The position numbers were made by a program, and so were the translations under genes. Of a stretch of DNA of 54,757 nucleotides, positions 26,010-34,742 are shown piece after piece. The notes beneath the pieces are model-generated. The model saw only the letters and a list, made by a program, of their open reading frames with translations, had not been told where the DNA came from and made no database searches. The stretch is from assembly GCA_017438305.1 (NCBI GenBank), contig JAFRVX010000030.1, forward strand, positions 1 through 54,757, written 5' to 3'. The stretch's first letter is position 1. Every line of letters begins with the position of its first letter. This DNA is from Lachnospiraceae bacterium (GTDB lineage: Bacteria; Bacillota; Clostridia; Lachnospirales; Lachnospiraceae).

Positions 26010-27077
26010 TTAATGCAGCTGCTTTCTGATCTGAGCCCTGATCACGTAAAAGATCCATACCAAAAAGGCGGAGCCGGACTTTGCGACAAGGGCCGTTGCC
26101 TTATGGACCGGCAGCAGGCGGGACAGATCCACCTTCCGTATGGCCTGCCGGTAAGGCTCGGAATGGATCATTTTTCCGAGTTCTTTTCTGGACGTTTTTA
26201 CATCTTTTGAACTGTCTTTATGGAAATAATACACTCTCAGTTCTTCGCTTAACCTGCGGATAACAAGAATGTAAAAGGCTTTTTCGAAGGTGCTCCGATC
26301 CTCCTGCTTATCGATGATCTCCTGAACTTTTTTAAAGATCCTGCTGCTGGTGTCCAGGCTTTCGGGCCTGTATTTGTGGATCGAACTGCCCTCCGTCTGC
26401 CGGTAATAATAGACAGGCGCCGATTTGTAGCATACCCGGTCTATCTTCGAAAGATATTGAATGGTAAAAAGATTATCCTCATAGATCCCGTTGGTTTCAT
26501 CCGTGAACCTGATCTGCTCTTTATTGATGATATCAAGCTTAAAGAGCTTGTTGCCCACACTGCCTAATCCGCTGATGACATAAGGCTTTGCCGGATAGGG
26601 ATTATAGCCGTATCCGATGCAGGCGCACATTATTTTCCTGCAGATGTCTTTTCCGGAGATATCGAAATCCTGGTTGAATAATTTCGCCTGCTTTATACTG
26701 TTCTTTGTCGCGCTGCAGATGTCTCCGAAAACAAGGTCCGCATCATTCCCGGCCTGTTCCCGGATAAAGAAGCTGAGGGCTTCCACATCCATCCAGTCAT
26801 CCGAATCACAGAACAGCGCAAAAGTTCCCGAAGCCGCATCCAGACCGGCGTTTCTCGCTCTGGAAACCCCTGCATTTTTCTGATGGATGACCTTTATACG
26901 GCTGTCAGACGCCGCATAGCTGTCGCAGATCTCGGGAGAACGATCCTTTGATCCGTCATCGACCAGGATCAGTTCCCAATGCGGATAAGTCTGATCAATA
27001 ACATGCTGTATGCACTCATCAAGATAGGCCTCGGCGTTATACACCGGACAAATTATGCTCACTACATGATCCTGCAT
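26010..27077 (-). CDS. Family 2 glycosyltransferase
   Basis: Cytosolic or membrane-associated GT-A transferase of 355 residues. The N-terminus is classic GT2: SIICPVYNAEAYLDECI, LILVDDGSKDRSP and the metal-binding FCDSDDWMD (~92-100). NAGVSRARNAGLD and GIYEDNLFTIQYL lie in expected places. The C-terminal hydrophobic stretch (FLVWIFYVI) may anchor it. It should add one sugar to the lipid-linked unit; donor and acceptor cannot be read. It is the only ordinary glycosyltransferase in the cluster, which suggests a short repeat unit or further transferases elsewhere (for example the GT2 at 49.3 kb). Confidence 0.85.
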   Translation of the reverse strand: MQDHVVSIICPVYNAEAYLDECIQHVIDQTYPHWELILVDDGSKDRSPEICDSYAASDSRIKVIHQKNAGVSRARNAGLDAASGTFALFCDSDDWMDVEALSFFIREQAGNDADLVFGDICSATKNSIKQAKLFNQDFDISGKDICRKIMCACIGYGYNPYPAKPYVISGLGSVGNKLFKLDIINKEQIRFTDETNGIYEDNLFTIQYLSKIDRVCYKSAPVYYYRQTEGSSIHKYRPESLDTSSRIFKKVQEIIDKQEDRSTFEKAFYILVIRRLSEELRVYYFHKDSSKDVKTSRKELGKMIHSEPYRQAIRKVDLSRLLPVHKATALVAKSGSAFLVWIFYVIRAQIRKQLH

Positions 27078-27120
27078 TTTTCACTCTCCCATAAACAGGT
27101 TTAAATACGGTTCGTGTGAT

Positions 27121-28017
27121 TCAGCTCCTCAGTGTTCTCAGGATTCTGTCTATAGTTTCTTCCAAAGCGCATTCGGGTTTAAATCCGGTATCTTCACTGA
27201 TCTTTTGACAGCCGACCGCTGTGCTGCCGGATCTGTCCCCCTCTGCCGTATTGATCCCCGGGAAGTTCAGCCCGGTTTCTTCAAAGACTTTTTTAACGCT
27301 TTCGGCGATCTCCATTATGCTGTAGGCTTTCGCGTTCCCCACGTTGTACGCAGGCCGCCAGGGGATATCCATGTGATCGATCAGGGCCATGATCGCGCTG
27401 ACGGCGTCCTCAACGTCCAGGAAGCCGAAGCGCTGATCGCTTATACTGATATTGAGCATTTCGCCTTCATACGCCTGCTTTACAAACCGGTTGACGATCC
27501 TCTGGTCAAAGCCGGGGCCGATCAGGCTCGCCAGGCGGAGATTGGTATGCTTTAAGCCTTTCCCTCTGCAGATGCTCTCCAGCAGGAGTTCCGATGCATA
27601 TTTTCCGACAGCATAGGGACTCTCCAGGCAGATCTCCGTTTCCTCGGAGGCGGTTTCCGTCCGCTGCTGCGAATATACGCTCTGGGACGAGATGCTAATG
27701 ATGGCTGCGGACTTATTGTCTGCAGCCGCCTCAAAAACATGCTGAATATACTTCAGGCCGTCCGCAACGGCCGTTCCGGCCGAATTCCGGGGATAGGCGC
27801 AGTTGACCACGACAGCATCGTTCAGAAAACTGCCGTTCTGCAGGAAACGATCCTTATGAAGATAAACAACGTTGGAGCCGCCGGTTTTCTCTTTCAGTTC
27901 TTCGGGCCGGGAAGATAAGGCAAACACACAAAACTGCCCGTCATCCTTCATCCTCTTCACAAGATGACTGCCCAGAAAGCCGGAAGCGCCCGTTATTACG
28001 ATCTTCTTACTGCTCAT
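27121..28017 (-). CDS. NAD-dependent epimerase/dehydratase (extended SDR)
   Basis: Protein of 298 residues with the Rossmann motif GASGFLGSH (9-17) and the catalytic Tyr-x3-Lys in SPYAVGKYASELL (~133-145). Such enzymes epimerise, reduce or dehydrate nucleotide sugars. The length is that of a simple epimerase or reductase; the substrate is not predictable. Its start overlaps the end of the ATP-grasp gene upstream by 11 bp, so the two are translationally coupled and probably act on the same sugar. Confidence 0.82.
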   Translation of the reverse strand: MSSKKIVITGASGFLGSHLVKRMKDDGQFCVFALSSRPEELKEKTGGSNVVYLHKDRFLQNGSFLNDAVVVNCAYPRNSAGTAVADGLKYIQHVFEAAADNKSAAIISISSQSVYSQQRTETASEETEICLESPYAVGKYASELLLESICRGKGLKHTNLRLASLIGPGFDQRIVNRFVKQAYEGEMLNISISDQRFGFLDVEDAVSAIMALIDHMDIPWRPAYNVGNAKAYSIMEIAESVKKVFEETGLNFPGINTAEGDRSGSTAVGCQKISEDTGFKPECALEETIDRILRTLRS

Positions 28018-29314
28018 ATATCGTCCCTGTAAAATCGGATTCCTCCAGGCCCGGAAGGATCATTTCCTCTCCCGTATCGGAAATGACATGAGCCAACTCC
28101 TGGATCTTAAGCATTTCGTTCTTCATCGATTCTATATCCGCCGCGCGTCCCAGGATCCGGACCGTGATCTGGGCAAGCCTTCCCTTCATGGCTTCCGTGA
28201 TGACGTCTCCCACGGGATGGGCCACGACGGCCTCCAGCACGCCGGGAAGCTTTCTGATCTCTTCCAGTCCTCTGATCTCCGCGATCTTTCCGGGTCTGCA
28301 GAGCAGAGAAACATTGTAGGCATAGGCGCCGCCGAGATAGGGATCCGCCTTTTTGTCTATATCGGGTTCCTCCATGCTTCCGGTCAGCGCAAACCGGATC
28401 ATCATATCCAGGGGATCATATCCGCAGACGCCCTTCAGGTTGATGTATTCCAGGCTTCCCGTAAGCCGGTAGCCGATATCATAGACCACGCAGGTTCCGT
28501 CCACGATCTTACACTGCATGAACATCATGCCGTCTTTGATCCCCACGGAGCGGAACATTTTTTCCATTTTGGGGGCCACCTCGGCCAGGAACTTCGGCTG
28601 GACCGCAGCCGGATAGGTATAACCCGCCGGAAGGGGCAACTCTCCCTCCTGATTATGCTTGATATGGCGGTTCCCCAGAAGCATCATGTAATAGCGGCCG
28701 TCCACAAACAGCCAGAAAACCGTGGCTTCCGCATTATCGATATACTGCTCCACCAGGATCTCTTTCGCCTTGGAGGTATCCGCCGCAAAGGAAATGGCTT
28801 TCTTCAGTTCTTCAGCGTTTTCACAGACCGTGATGCCCCGGGATCCGCTGCTGTCGGCAGGCTTTACGATGACCGGGAAGACGATGTCCTTAACGGATTC
28901 GTCGAAACGGTCCGTGTTAACGGTAAATTCCGGGATCGTGGGAACGTCAAATTCCCGCATCAGGGCCTTGTATTTTGTCTTATCGATGAACAGCTCAAAC
29001 TGCTCCCTCGTGCCGTAGGCAGGGAAGCCCACTCTTTCACAGATATCGGCGTAGTAGGGAAGCACCGAATCCGTAAAGCCGGTAAAGATGCCGTCAAACT
29101 TCTTTTCCCGGACCAACTCCGCCATGGCGTCGATGTCTGTGGTATTTACATAATAGGCTTCGTCGGCTGCCTGTTTTGCCGGAGATTTCTCCAGGGGATA
29201 CCAGTCCGTAACGCCGGTCACGATCCCCATGGCCCGGGCATGTCTGACGATCTCACAGGATATCCGTGAGCCGCCGAGGATAAGCAGTCTTTTGCCTTTC
29301 AGATCCATATTCAA
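28007..29314 (-). CDS. ATP-grasp ligase of the surface-polymer cluster
   Basis: Cytosolic protein of 435 residues. It has an N-terminal Rossmann-like pre-ATP-grasp lobe (KRLLILGGSRISCEIVRHA), then an ATP-grasp fold with the nucleotide lobe FPVIVKPADSSGSRGITV and ILVEQYI. The C-terminal part resembles the closing domain of biotin-carboxylase/PurT-like members. The family joins a carboxylate to an amine or similar nucleophile through an acyl phosphate. Inside a polymer cluster that also makes amino sugars, attaching an amino acid or carboxylate to an amino sugar is plausible but unproven. It overlaps the epimerase gene and starts 22 bp after the transferase/aminotransferase fusion. Confidence 0.78.
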   Translation of the reverse strand: MNMDLKGKRLLILGGSRISCEIVRHARAMGIVTGVTDWYPLEKSPAKQAADEAYYVNTTDIDAMAELVREKKFDGIFTGFTDSVLPYYADICERVGFPAYGTREQFELFIDKTKYKALMREFDVPTIPEFTVNTDRFDESVKDIVFPVIVKPADSSGSRGITVCENAEELKKAISFAADTSKAKEILVEQYIDNAEATVFWLFVDGRYYMMLLGNRHIKHNQEGELPLPAGYTYPAAVQPKFLAEVAPKMEKMFRSVGIKDGMMFMQCKIVDGTCVVYDIGYRLTGSLEYINLKGVCGYDPLDMMIRFALTGSMEEPDIDKKADPYLGGAYAYNVSLLCRPGKIAEIRGLEEIRKLPGVLEAVVAHPVGDVITEAMKGRLAQITVRILGRAADIESMKNEMLKIQELAHVISDTGEEMILPGLEESDFTGTIYEQ

Positions 29315-29336
29315 TTCCTTCTTTCCACTCTTTCAT

Positions 29337-31067
29337 TTATCCGGCGAAGTTTTTATGCCAGTCAAGGATCAGGCTGACGATGGCCCGCATATCATCCTCC
29401 GTATACCGCTGGTCACAGATCAGCGACAGTTCATTCTCCCGAAGCCCCGCTTCCGCGCCCATGACCTCCGGCCTGTGGACCGGGCAGTACACGGCATGCT
29501 CGATCAGGTATTTTCTCAGGGCGTCTCTGGCGCCGTTCTCCAGAAATACCGGCAGGAATAAGGGCGTATCCTGTTCGGGATCGATGGCGGGGATCTTCAT
29601 CACATCCCCTTCGAGGGCCTTCAGGCCTTCCGCCAGCACCCGGGCGTTGTTCCGCCGCTGTCTGATCACGGCTTCGATATCTGTTTCCTTCAGGATCTCA
29701 AGGGAAGTATCGTCGATCTTCAGCATTTTATCCACGTGGATCAGGTCGTTGTCAAACTTTGCCTGGGCCAGGAGGAAATGCTCCTTGTCCGAGATCCTGC
29801 CGGTCAGATAGTCATATTTTTCCTTCATGCCGGCGATCTTCTCCGCCACTGCATGGTTGCTGTCGAGGTCCGGTTTTTCCGCCAGGCTTCCTTTCCGTTT
29901 GCCTGCCCAGCCGCCCGTGGGAACGGGGAACCATTTCCGGAGGCTCGCCACCAGGTAGTCGCTTTCCGCCGAGGCCGGTTCTCCGGTCAGCAGGGAATGG
30001 GTAATATCTTCAATGACCACGGCTTTGCGGCTCTTGAGTTTTGAAACGGCTTCATGGGCGGAGGCCGTGTTCAGGCCGAAATAGCTCATGATCAGCACCA
30101 CGTCGTTTTCACCGGCTTCCGGAAGCTCATAGGTAAAGGTTCCGTTTTTAAAATCCACCCGGTAGAAGCTGATGTCAAGGCCTCTGTCGATAAAGGACTG
30201 GAGCATGGACACGCAGCAGTAGGACGGCGCAAAGACCTTCCTGATCTTTTTCCCGGCCAGAATATCCTTCAGAACGATATCGATGGCGTTCCGTCCGGAA
30301 AAGGCAAAACAGGCATCGGCCGCTTCAGGAAGCCAGCTGATGTCCCGGGGAGCTCTTTTCTCCTGGTCGTCCAGCCAGAAGTAACTGCCTATTTCAGAAT
30401 AACGCATGCCCGGCATTTTCGTGCCTCCGTTTCCTTCTTCTTTCAAAATGGTGTACGGCCCGTAGTCCCTGACCTTTGTGCTTCCCCGCACAGAGACGTC
30501 CGCCCGCTTCACCACCTTAAGCGCCGTATCCAGGATCACTTTGGCATCCAGCTTAAACGAGAGTTCATCAATATATTTGATGTCCAGATCGAAGCGGTCG
30601 TCCCAGGGCAGGTTATTTCTGCCGTTGGCCTGGGCGAGTCCGGTAAGGCCCGGACGCACCTCGTGCCGCCTTCTGTATCTGGCCGGATAATGAGGCAGAT
30701 AATAAATGGACAGCGGACGGGGTCCGACGATGCTCATGTCGCCCTTTATGATATTCACAAGCTCCAGCAGCTCGTCAAGACTGCTGGCCCGTAAAAACTT
30801 ACCGAATTTTGTCAGCCTCTGGGCGTCGGGCAGAAGTCTTCCGTCCTCTCCGGTCTCATTGGTCATGCTCCGGAATTTGTAAAGATAGAAGATCTTCTCA
30901 TTTAAACCCGGTCTTGCCTGTTTGAAGACCACCGGGCTTCCCAGCTTGACCCGCACCAGAAGCCCCGTAACCAGGAGGACCGGACTTAAGACGACAAAAG
31001 CCGGTACGGACAGCGTCAGATCCAGCGCCCGTTTGATATATTTTCTGTATATTCCTTTTCTTTTCAT
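29337..31067 (-). CDS. Initiating phosphoglycosyl transferase fused to a PLP aminotransferase-like domain
   Basis: Fusion of 576 residues. Residues 1-195 are a PglC/WcaJ-type monotopic sugar-1-phosphate transferase. They include a re-entrant hydrophobic segment (16-38), YKFRSM (63-68), the catalytic Asp-Glu in ASSLDELLELVNIIKGDMS (D98, E99), VGPRPL and RPGLTGLAQANGRN. This part would load the first sugar phosphate onto undecaprenyl phosphate. Residues 219-576 are a DegT-like PLP fold with APSYCC (280-285), EDITHS (D354) and SLRKWFPVPTGG, where K378 is the expected PLP lysine. The domain border carries GGAGG and an in-frame ATG (30416) at ribosome-site spacing, so the second domain may also be made separately. 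Coupling of 4-amino-sugar formation to chain initiation is a reasonable inference. Confidence 0.82.
   Translation of the reverse strand: MKRKGIYRKYIKRALDLTLSVPAFVVLSPVLLVTGLLVRVKLGSPVVFKQARPGLNEKIFYLYKFRSMTNETGEDGRLLPDAQRLTKFGKFLRASSLDELLELVNIIKGDMSIVGPRPLSIYYLPHYPARYRRRHEVRPGLTGLAQANGRNNLPWDDRFDLDIKYIDELSFKLDAKVILDTALKVVKRADVSVRGSTKVRDYGPYTILKEEGNGGTKMPGMRYSEIGSYFWLDDQEKRAPRDISWLPEAADACFAFSGRNAIDIVLKDILAGKKIRKVFAPSYCCVSMLQSFIDRGLDISFYRVDFKNGTFTYELPEAGENDVVLIMSYFGLNTASAHEAVSKLKSRKAVVIEDITHSLLTGEPASAESDYLVASLRKWFPVPTGGWAGKRKGSLAEKPDLDSNHAVAEKIAGMKEKYDYLTGRISDKEHFLLAQAKFDNDLIHVDKMLKIDDTSLEILKETDIEAVIRQRRNNARVLAEGLKALEGDVMKIPAIDPEQDTPLFLPVFLENGARDALRKYLIEHAVYCPVHRPEVMGAEAGLRENELSLICDQRYTEDDMRAIVSLILDWHKNFAG
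30414..30428 (-). promoter_or_regulatory. Internal ribosome site at the fusion border
   Basis: GGAGG (30424-30428) lies 7 nt before an in-frame ATG (30414-30416, residue 218), exactly between the two domains of the fused gene. Confidence 0.55.
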
Positions 31068-31162
31068 GGTTTTTCGTCCGTATCCTGTACTTCTTAATGC
31101 GGCCTGTCCTTTGACTCCGGCGCTGCCGGAACCTCCGGCCTCTCTTTTTATGAACGGTTCCT

Positions 31163-32263
31163 TCAGATCTTGTTCAGCGCCTCATCGAATATGGCTTCGC
31201 TCTCCAGCACGATGGGTTCCACATCCACATCCCGCAGGAAGATGTACGGTTTGTCATAATGATGATACTGGTCCCTCACCACGTTCCGGACATCCCCGTC
31301 CTCGTGGATCCTGATCGTGTCTTCGACAAGGTCGAATCCTACCCGGGCCATGACGCCGGTGTAGGCCATATGTCTGATGTTGACCTCGGTGACCTTGAGC
31401 TGTCCGTTTTTATCTTCTTTCAGATCAAAGGACAAAATGCCGTGGGCCGGCACGCCGAGCTTTTTCTCAAGGTATCTGATGCAGTCATCACAGAATCTGT
31501 TGATCGCGTCTTCGTTGAGGAAACGCGCGAAATGCGTGTTTCCGGTGACATGGGACGGCGCGGCATTCGCCATAACATATTCCGCGCATTCCAGCGCAGC
31601 GCCTTTCACATATTCACCGTTGTAATAAAGCATCTGGTTAGCCAGATGCCGTCCTGTCAGAAATTCACAGACTGTAAACTCGGGAATATTGCTGTTGATA
31701 AACAGCCAGGATCGATAGGAACTGATATCGTCAAGCCTCAGGCTTCCCAGTCCGCCGGTGCCTTCCGTTGCCCTGATCCAGCAGGGGAAACCGATCTCTT
31801 TTTCCACATCTTCGAATCTGGGGTTTTCCTGGGTGACCTTGATCGTTTTCGGAATAAATTCCGTTCCTTCCAGGAGTTCCGCCATGATGCTTTTATCTCT
31901 CAGGCTCTCGGACAGCAGTCTGCATCCCATGAATACGGGGCAGGGGAATTCTCCGTGATCTTCATAATACTGTCCCCATTCCACGATCTCGCTTTCCGGC
32001 TGAACAAACGCAAAATCCACCTGGTGCTTTTCGATCACTTTCCGGATGAACGGAAAATACTCGGGCTCGCTGCACCGGGGAGCAATATAATATTCATCGA
32101 CAAGCTTCTGTCCGTTTCCGGCCATCATGAAAAAGCCCATGGCTTTCTTGTCGACATCACAGCCGATGATCTTAAAATCAGGGTGATTTGCCTTAACGAC
32201 CTTTGCAATAGAACGAGGAGTAAGACCGCCAATTCCCGTAATCAATACCGTCTTTGCACTCAT
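31163..32263 (-). CDS. Second ATP-grasp enzyme (CarB-like)
   Basis: Cytosolic protein of 366 residues. It has an N-terminal Rossmann-like lobe (KTVLITGIGGLTPRSIAKV) and an ATP-grasp core (EKEIGFPCWIRATEGTGGLGS, about residues 155-176). The metal-binding carboxylates are probably in LSFDLKEDKNGQLKVTEVN (~291-310), where an E-x-N closes the active site. It is not a close relative of the other ATP-grasp gene here. Its job in the cluster is unknown; amide-bond formation on a sugar or on a side group is the family expectation. ATG 32263 is chosen over GTG 32269, which crowds the GAGAGG site. It begins 17 bp after the DegT aminotransferase, suggesting a shared pathway. Confidence 0.75.
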   Translation of the reverse strand: MSAKTVLITGIGGLTPRSIAKVVKANHPDFKIIGCDVDKKAMGFFMMAGNGQKLVDEYYIAPRCSEPEYFPFIRKVIEKHQVDFAFVQPESEIVEWGQYYEDHGEFPCPVFMGCRLLSESLRDKSIMAELLEGTEFIPKTIKVTQENPRFEDVEKEIGFPCWIRATEGTGGLGSLRLDDISSYRSWLFINSNIPEFTVCEFLTGRHLANQMLYYNGEYVKGAALECAEYVMANAAPSHVTGNTHFARFLNEDAINRFCDDCIRYLEKKLGVPAHGILSFDLKEDKNGQLKVTEVNIRHMAYTGVMARVGFDLVEDTIRIHEDGDVRNVVRDQYHHYDKPYIFLRDVDVEPIVLESEAIFDEALNKI

Positions 32264-32279
32264 CTGCACCTGTCCTCTC

Positions 32280-33590
32280 TTATCTGAAGCATCTGTGAAT
32301 GATCTCTATGATCCTGTCCTGCTGTTCCGGAGTCATTTTGTTGTCCGAAGGCAGGCAAAGTCCGCGCCGGAAGATGTCCGCGCCAACGTCCGCTCCCGTG
32401 CCCTCGATATAGGCGTTGCTCTTTCCTCTGCCGTTTCCTTCAGCCGTAATAAAGGCATGCGTTCTGTAAATGGGCTGCATATGCATGGGTTTCCAGATGG
32501 GACGGCCCTCCGTTCCGAAAGCGCTTATGGCATCCAGGATCTCCTGGGGACTGCTCTTTCCGGGTTCGCTGACGTACAGATAATCCTGTTCGCCGCGGAC
32601 CATAGGCGCCATGGCGTCTTCATTGATGATCATGCAGGAAAGCCAGAAATTCGGAATGCTGTTCTCCCTGTCCCAGGGATTCATCTTTACCGGCAGATCC
32701 TTAAGGCCCTCCTCGTACCGCTCCCATATGGCCCGTTTCTGGTTTATATGTTCTTCCAGATAAGGCAGCTGTCCCCGGACGATACCGGCAATGATATTGC
32801 TCATGCGGTAGTTGTAGCCGATCTCTTCGTGCTGATACCAGGGCGCCGCTTCACGGCTCTGGGTCGACCATTTTCTGACTTTGTTGGCGTCCTCCAGGCT
32901 GTCGGTAAGGAACATTCCGCCGGCCGAACCGGTTATGATCTTATTCCCGTTGAAGGAGATGCAGTTGTAGCCGCCGAGGGTTCCGGTCTCCACCCACCTG
33001 CCGTTCAGCCGGTATTTCGCGCCGAGGCTCTCCGCAGCATCTTCAATGATCAGCGCATCGTGTTCATCACAGATGGCTTTGATCTCTTCCATTTTTCCGG
33101 GCGTTCCGTAAAGGTGCGCCACCACGACGAGCCTGACTTCGGGATAAAGTTCAAAGGCCTTCCTTAACGCTTCCGGACTCATGTTCCAGGTATCATACTC
33201 TGTATCGATGAAAACCGCTTCACCGTCTTCATAAGCAACAGGGTTGATCGATGCGTCAAAGGTGGTATCGCTGCAGAACACACGGTGACCAGCCAGTGTC
33301 CCGGCGTCCGGACGCGCCTGGCCGTACAGTTTTTCCGCTGCCAGTCTGGTGGCGAGATGAAGCGCTGCCGTGCCGCACGAAAGCGCTACGGCATATTTAA
33401 CGCCGATATAGTCCGCGACCTCTTTTTCAATGGCATCGATATTTTCGCCGACAGTGGAGACCCAGTTTGTCTGGATCGCTTCATCCACCCATTTCTGTTC
33501 GTCTCCGTGCATTGTCGGAGAAGAGAGCCAGATCTTTGTTTTGAATGGTTCTATTCCGGCAAAACGCGGATCATTTTTAAAGTCTTTCAT
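32280..33590 (-). CDS. DegT/DnrJ/EryC1-family sugar aminotransferase
   Basis: PLP enzyme of 436 residues. The frame extends to 33707, but ATG 33590 behind GGTGG fits the family start (residues 10-25 lead into WLSSPTMHGDEQKWVDEA). Key residues are SCGTAALHLA (71-80), the cofactor-stacking EDAAESLG (D184) and the Schiff-base lysine in SFNGNKIITGSAGG (K217). It would convert a 4-keto-6-deoxy nucleotide sugar, the product of the dehydratase at 34.7-36.7 kb, to the 4-amino sugar, as in AATGal or bacillosamine synthesis. It is a second PLP enzyme besides the one fused to the initiating transferase. The wzz-like gene lies 213 bp upstream across a long hairpin (33709-33743). Confidence 0.85.
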   Translation of the reverse strand: MKDFKNDPRFAGIEPFKTKIWLSSPTMHGDEQKWVDEAIQTNWVSTVGENIDAIEKEVADYIGVKYAVALSCGTAALHLATRLAAEKLYGQARPDAGTLAGHRVFCSDTTFDASINPVAYEDGEAVFIDTEYDTWNMSPEALRKAFELYPEVRLVVVAHLYGTPGKMEEIKAICDEHDALIIEDAAESLGAKYRLNGRWVETGTLGGYNCISFNGNKIITGSAGGMFLTDSLEDANKVRKWSTQSREAAPWYQHEEIGYNYRMSNIIAGIVRGQLPYLEEHINQKRAIWERYEEGLKDLPVKMNPWDRENSIPNFWLSCMIINEDAMAPMVRGEQDYLYVSEPGKSSPQEILDAISAFGTEGRPIWKPMHMQPIYRTHAFITAEGNGRGKSNAYIEGTGADVGADIFRRGLCLPSDNKMTPEQQDRIIEIIHRCFR

Positions 33591-33708
33591 TATCGTTCCA
33601 CCTTTGTTCTCTATTGGGATCTTTCCGGCCGATCTGACAGCAGAAAGAAGATGTGTCACACTATATACAGGCTGCAGCGGTTTCCGACAGCCGCAAACAA
33701 GACTCAAT

Positions 33709-33743
33709 CGCAGTCAGAAACTCCTGAAGAGGCTCTGACTGCG
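33709..33743 (-). terminator. Hairpin between wzz-like and aminotransferase genes
   Basis: CGCAGTCAGA pairs with TCTGACTGCG over 10 bp (33709-33718 with 33734-33743), with an inner CCT/AGG helix. Only ATTGAGTCTTGTTT follows on the minus strand, so it is a weak terminator, an attenuator or a processing site. Confidence 0.4.
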
Positions 33744-33803
33744 TATAACTGTTTCCTTATCTGCCTGCCGCAGTAAACATACCTGCTTCAGCCATCAGTA
33801 ATA

Positions 33804-34742
33804 TCAGCGGATGACGACCGCGCCGATCACAGGCCTGTCAAGATTTTCGGCAATTTCCATATTTCTTCTGAGCAGGGCTTTTCCGGTCTCCTTGAGGTGG
33901 ATGACAAGAACGATCCCCTCGCAGGCTTTTGCCTTGAACTGCGCTTCAGCATCCGTCGCCAGATTCCCGGACTCGATAAACCGGGCGTCCTGCTCGACAA
34001 TATATCTCATGACCGCAGCCGAAGCATGGTCTTTAAGATCTCCGGATACCACGCCGCGGCTGATATCCATGGTCTTCAGCACGGCTTTCAGGTAATTCCG
34101 GTCATTGGCCGGGATCCTGCCTTTGTTTTCCCATTTCCGTATGGCTTTATCGATCCCCTTTTTCGCTTTCGCGCCATCTGCGTCCAGCGCCGCAAGGATC
34201 TTCAGGCCGGGCACATGGTCTATCTCCTCTTCGCTCTTCACGTCTTTGCTGAAAATATAATATAAAAGAAGAAAGGCCAGACCGGCAAAGCCCAGTCCCA
34301 GCGCACCGAAAACGGGCAGCTTTTTATTGAAGGAATTCTTAATGGTGTAATCCGTATAGTTGAGCTTATAATACATGACCTCGTCGTCTTTCAGGGTCTT
34401 TTCAAGTTTGACCAGCGCATTATAAGCTGTGACCCGCTCCTCTGAATTGCCGGATTCCGCCGCTTTCTTATAGGCATCCTGGAGTTCTTTATACTGGATA
34501 ACGTTTTCAAGGTTGATGGATTCTCTGGTAGTCTGGGACTGAATGATCTGTTCCAGCTCTGCTTTCTTAGCAGCCGTCAGATCTCTGCCGGACCGGATCC
34601 AGGCAAACAGCCCGCCCGCAAGAGCCCCGGCAAGGACCAGGATCAGGAAGACCGGCCACTTTCTTAAAAGATAAAAGAACAGATCTCTGATGTTTACAAC
34701 CACTTCGTCCCGGTAGTCCTCACTTTTCTGCACGGGAATCAT
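33804..34742 (-). CDS. Wzz-like chain-length/BY-kinase-type membrane protein
   Basis: Protein of 312 residues with two membrane segments (about 32-50 and 143-163) around an extracytoplasmic helical region, typical of Wzz/CapA-type polysaccharide co-polymerases. The C-terminal ~130 residues after the second segment are cytosolic. They resemble the shape of a BY-kinase domain, but I see no Walker A motif and no terminal Tyr cluster, so it is probably catalytically dead or only a regulator. Its start overlaps the stop of the dehydratase gene by 4 bp. It is expected to set polymer length together with the EpsG-like polymerase. Confidence 0.72.
   Translation of the reverse strand: MIPVQKSEDYRDEVVVNIRDLFFYLLRKWPVFLILVLAGALAGGLFAWIRSGRDLTAAKKAELEQIIQSQTTRESINLENVIQYKELQDAYKKAAESGNSEERVTAYNALVKLEKTLKDDEVMYYKLNYTDYTIKNSFNKKLPVFGALGLGFAGLAFLLLYYIFSKDVKSEEEIDHVPGLKILAALDADGAKAKKGIDKAIRKWENKGRIPANDRNYLKAVLKTMDISRGVVSGDLKDHASAAVMRYIVEQDARFIESGNLATDAEAQFKAKACEGIVLVIHLKETGKALLRRNMEIAENLDRPVIGAVVIR

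Noticed and set aside
28088-29269. 393-codon plus-strand frame opposite the ATP-grasp gene
   Set aside because: It is a shadow of a well-supported ATP-grasp gene on the other strand.
33591-33707. 39-codon N-terminal extension of the DegT aminotransferase
   Set aside because: The extension has no ribosome site and no similarity to the family start; ATG 33590 is better.
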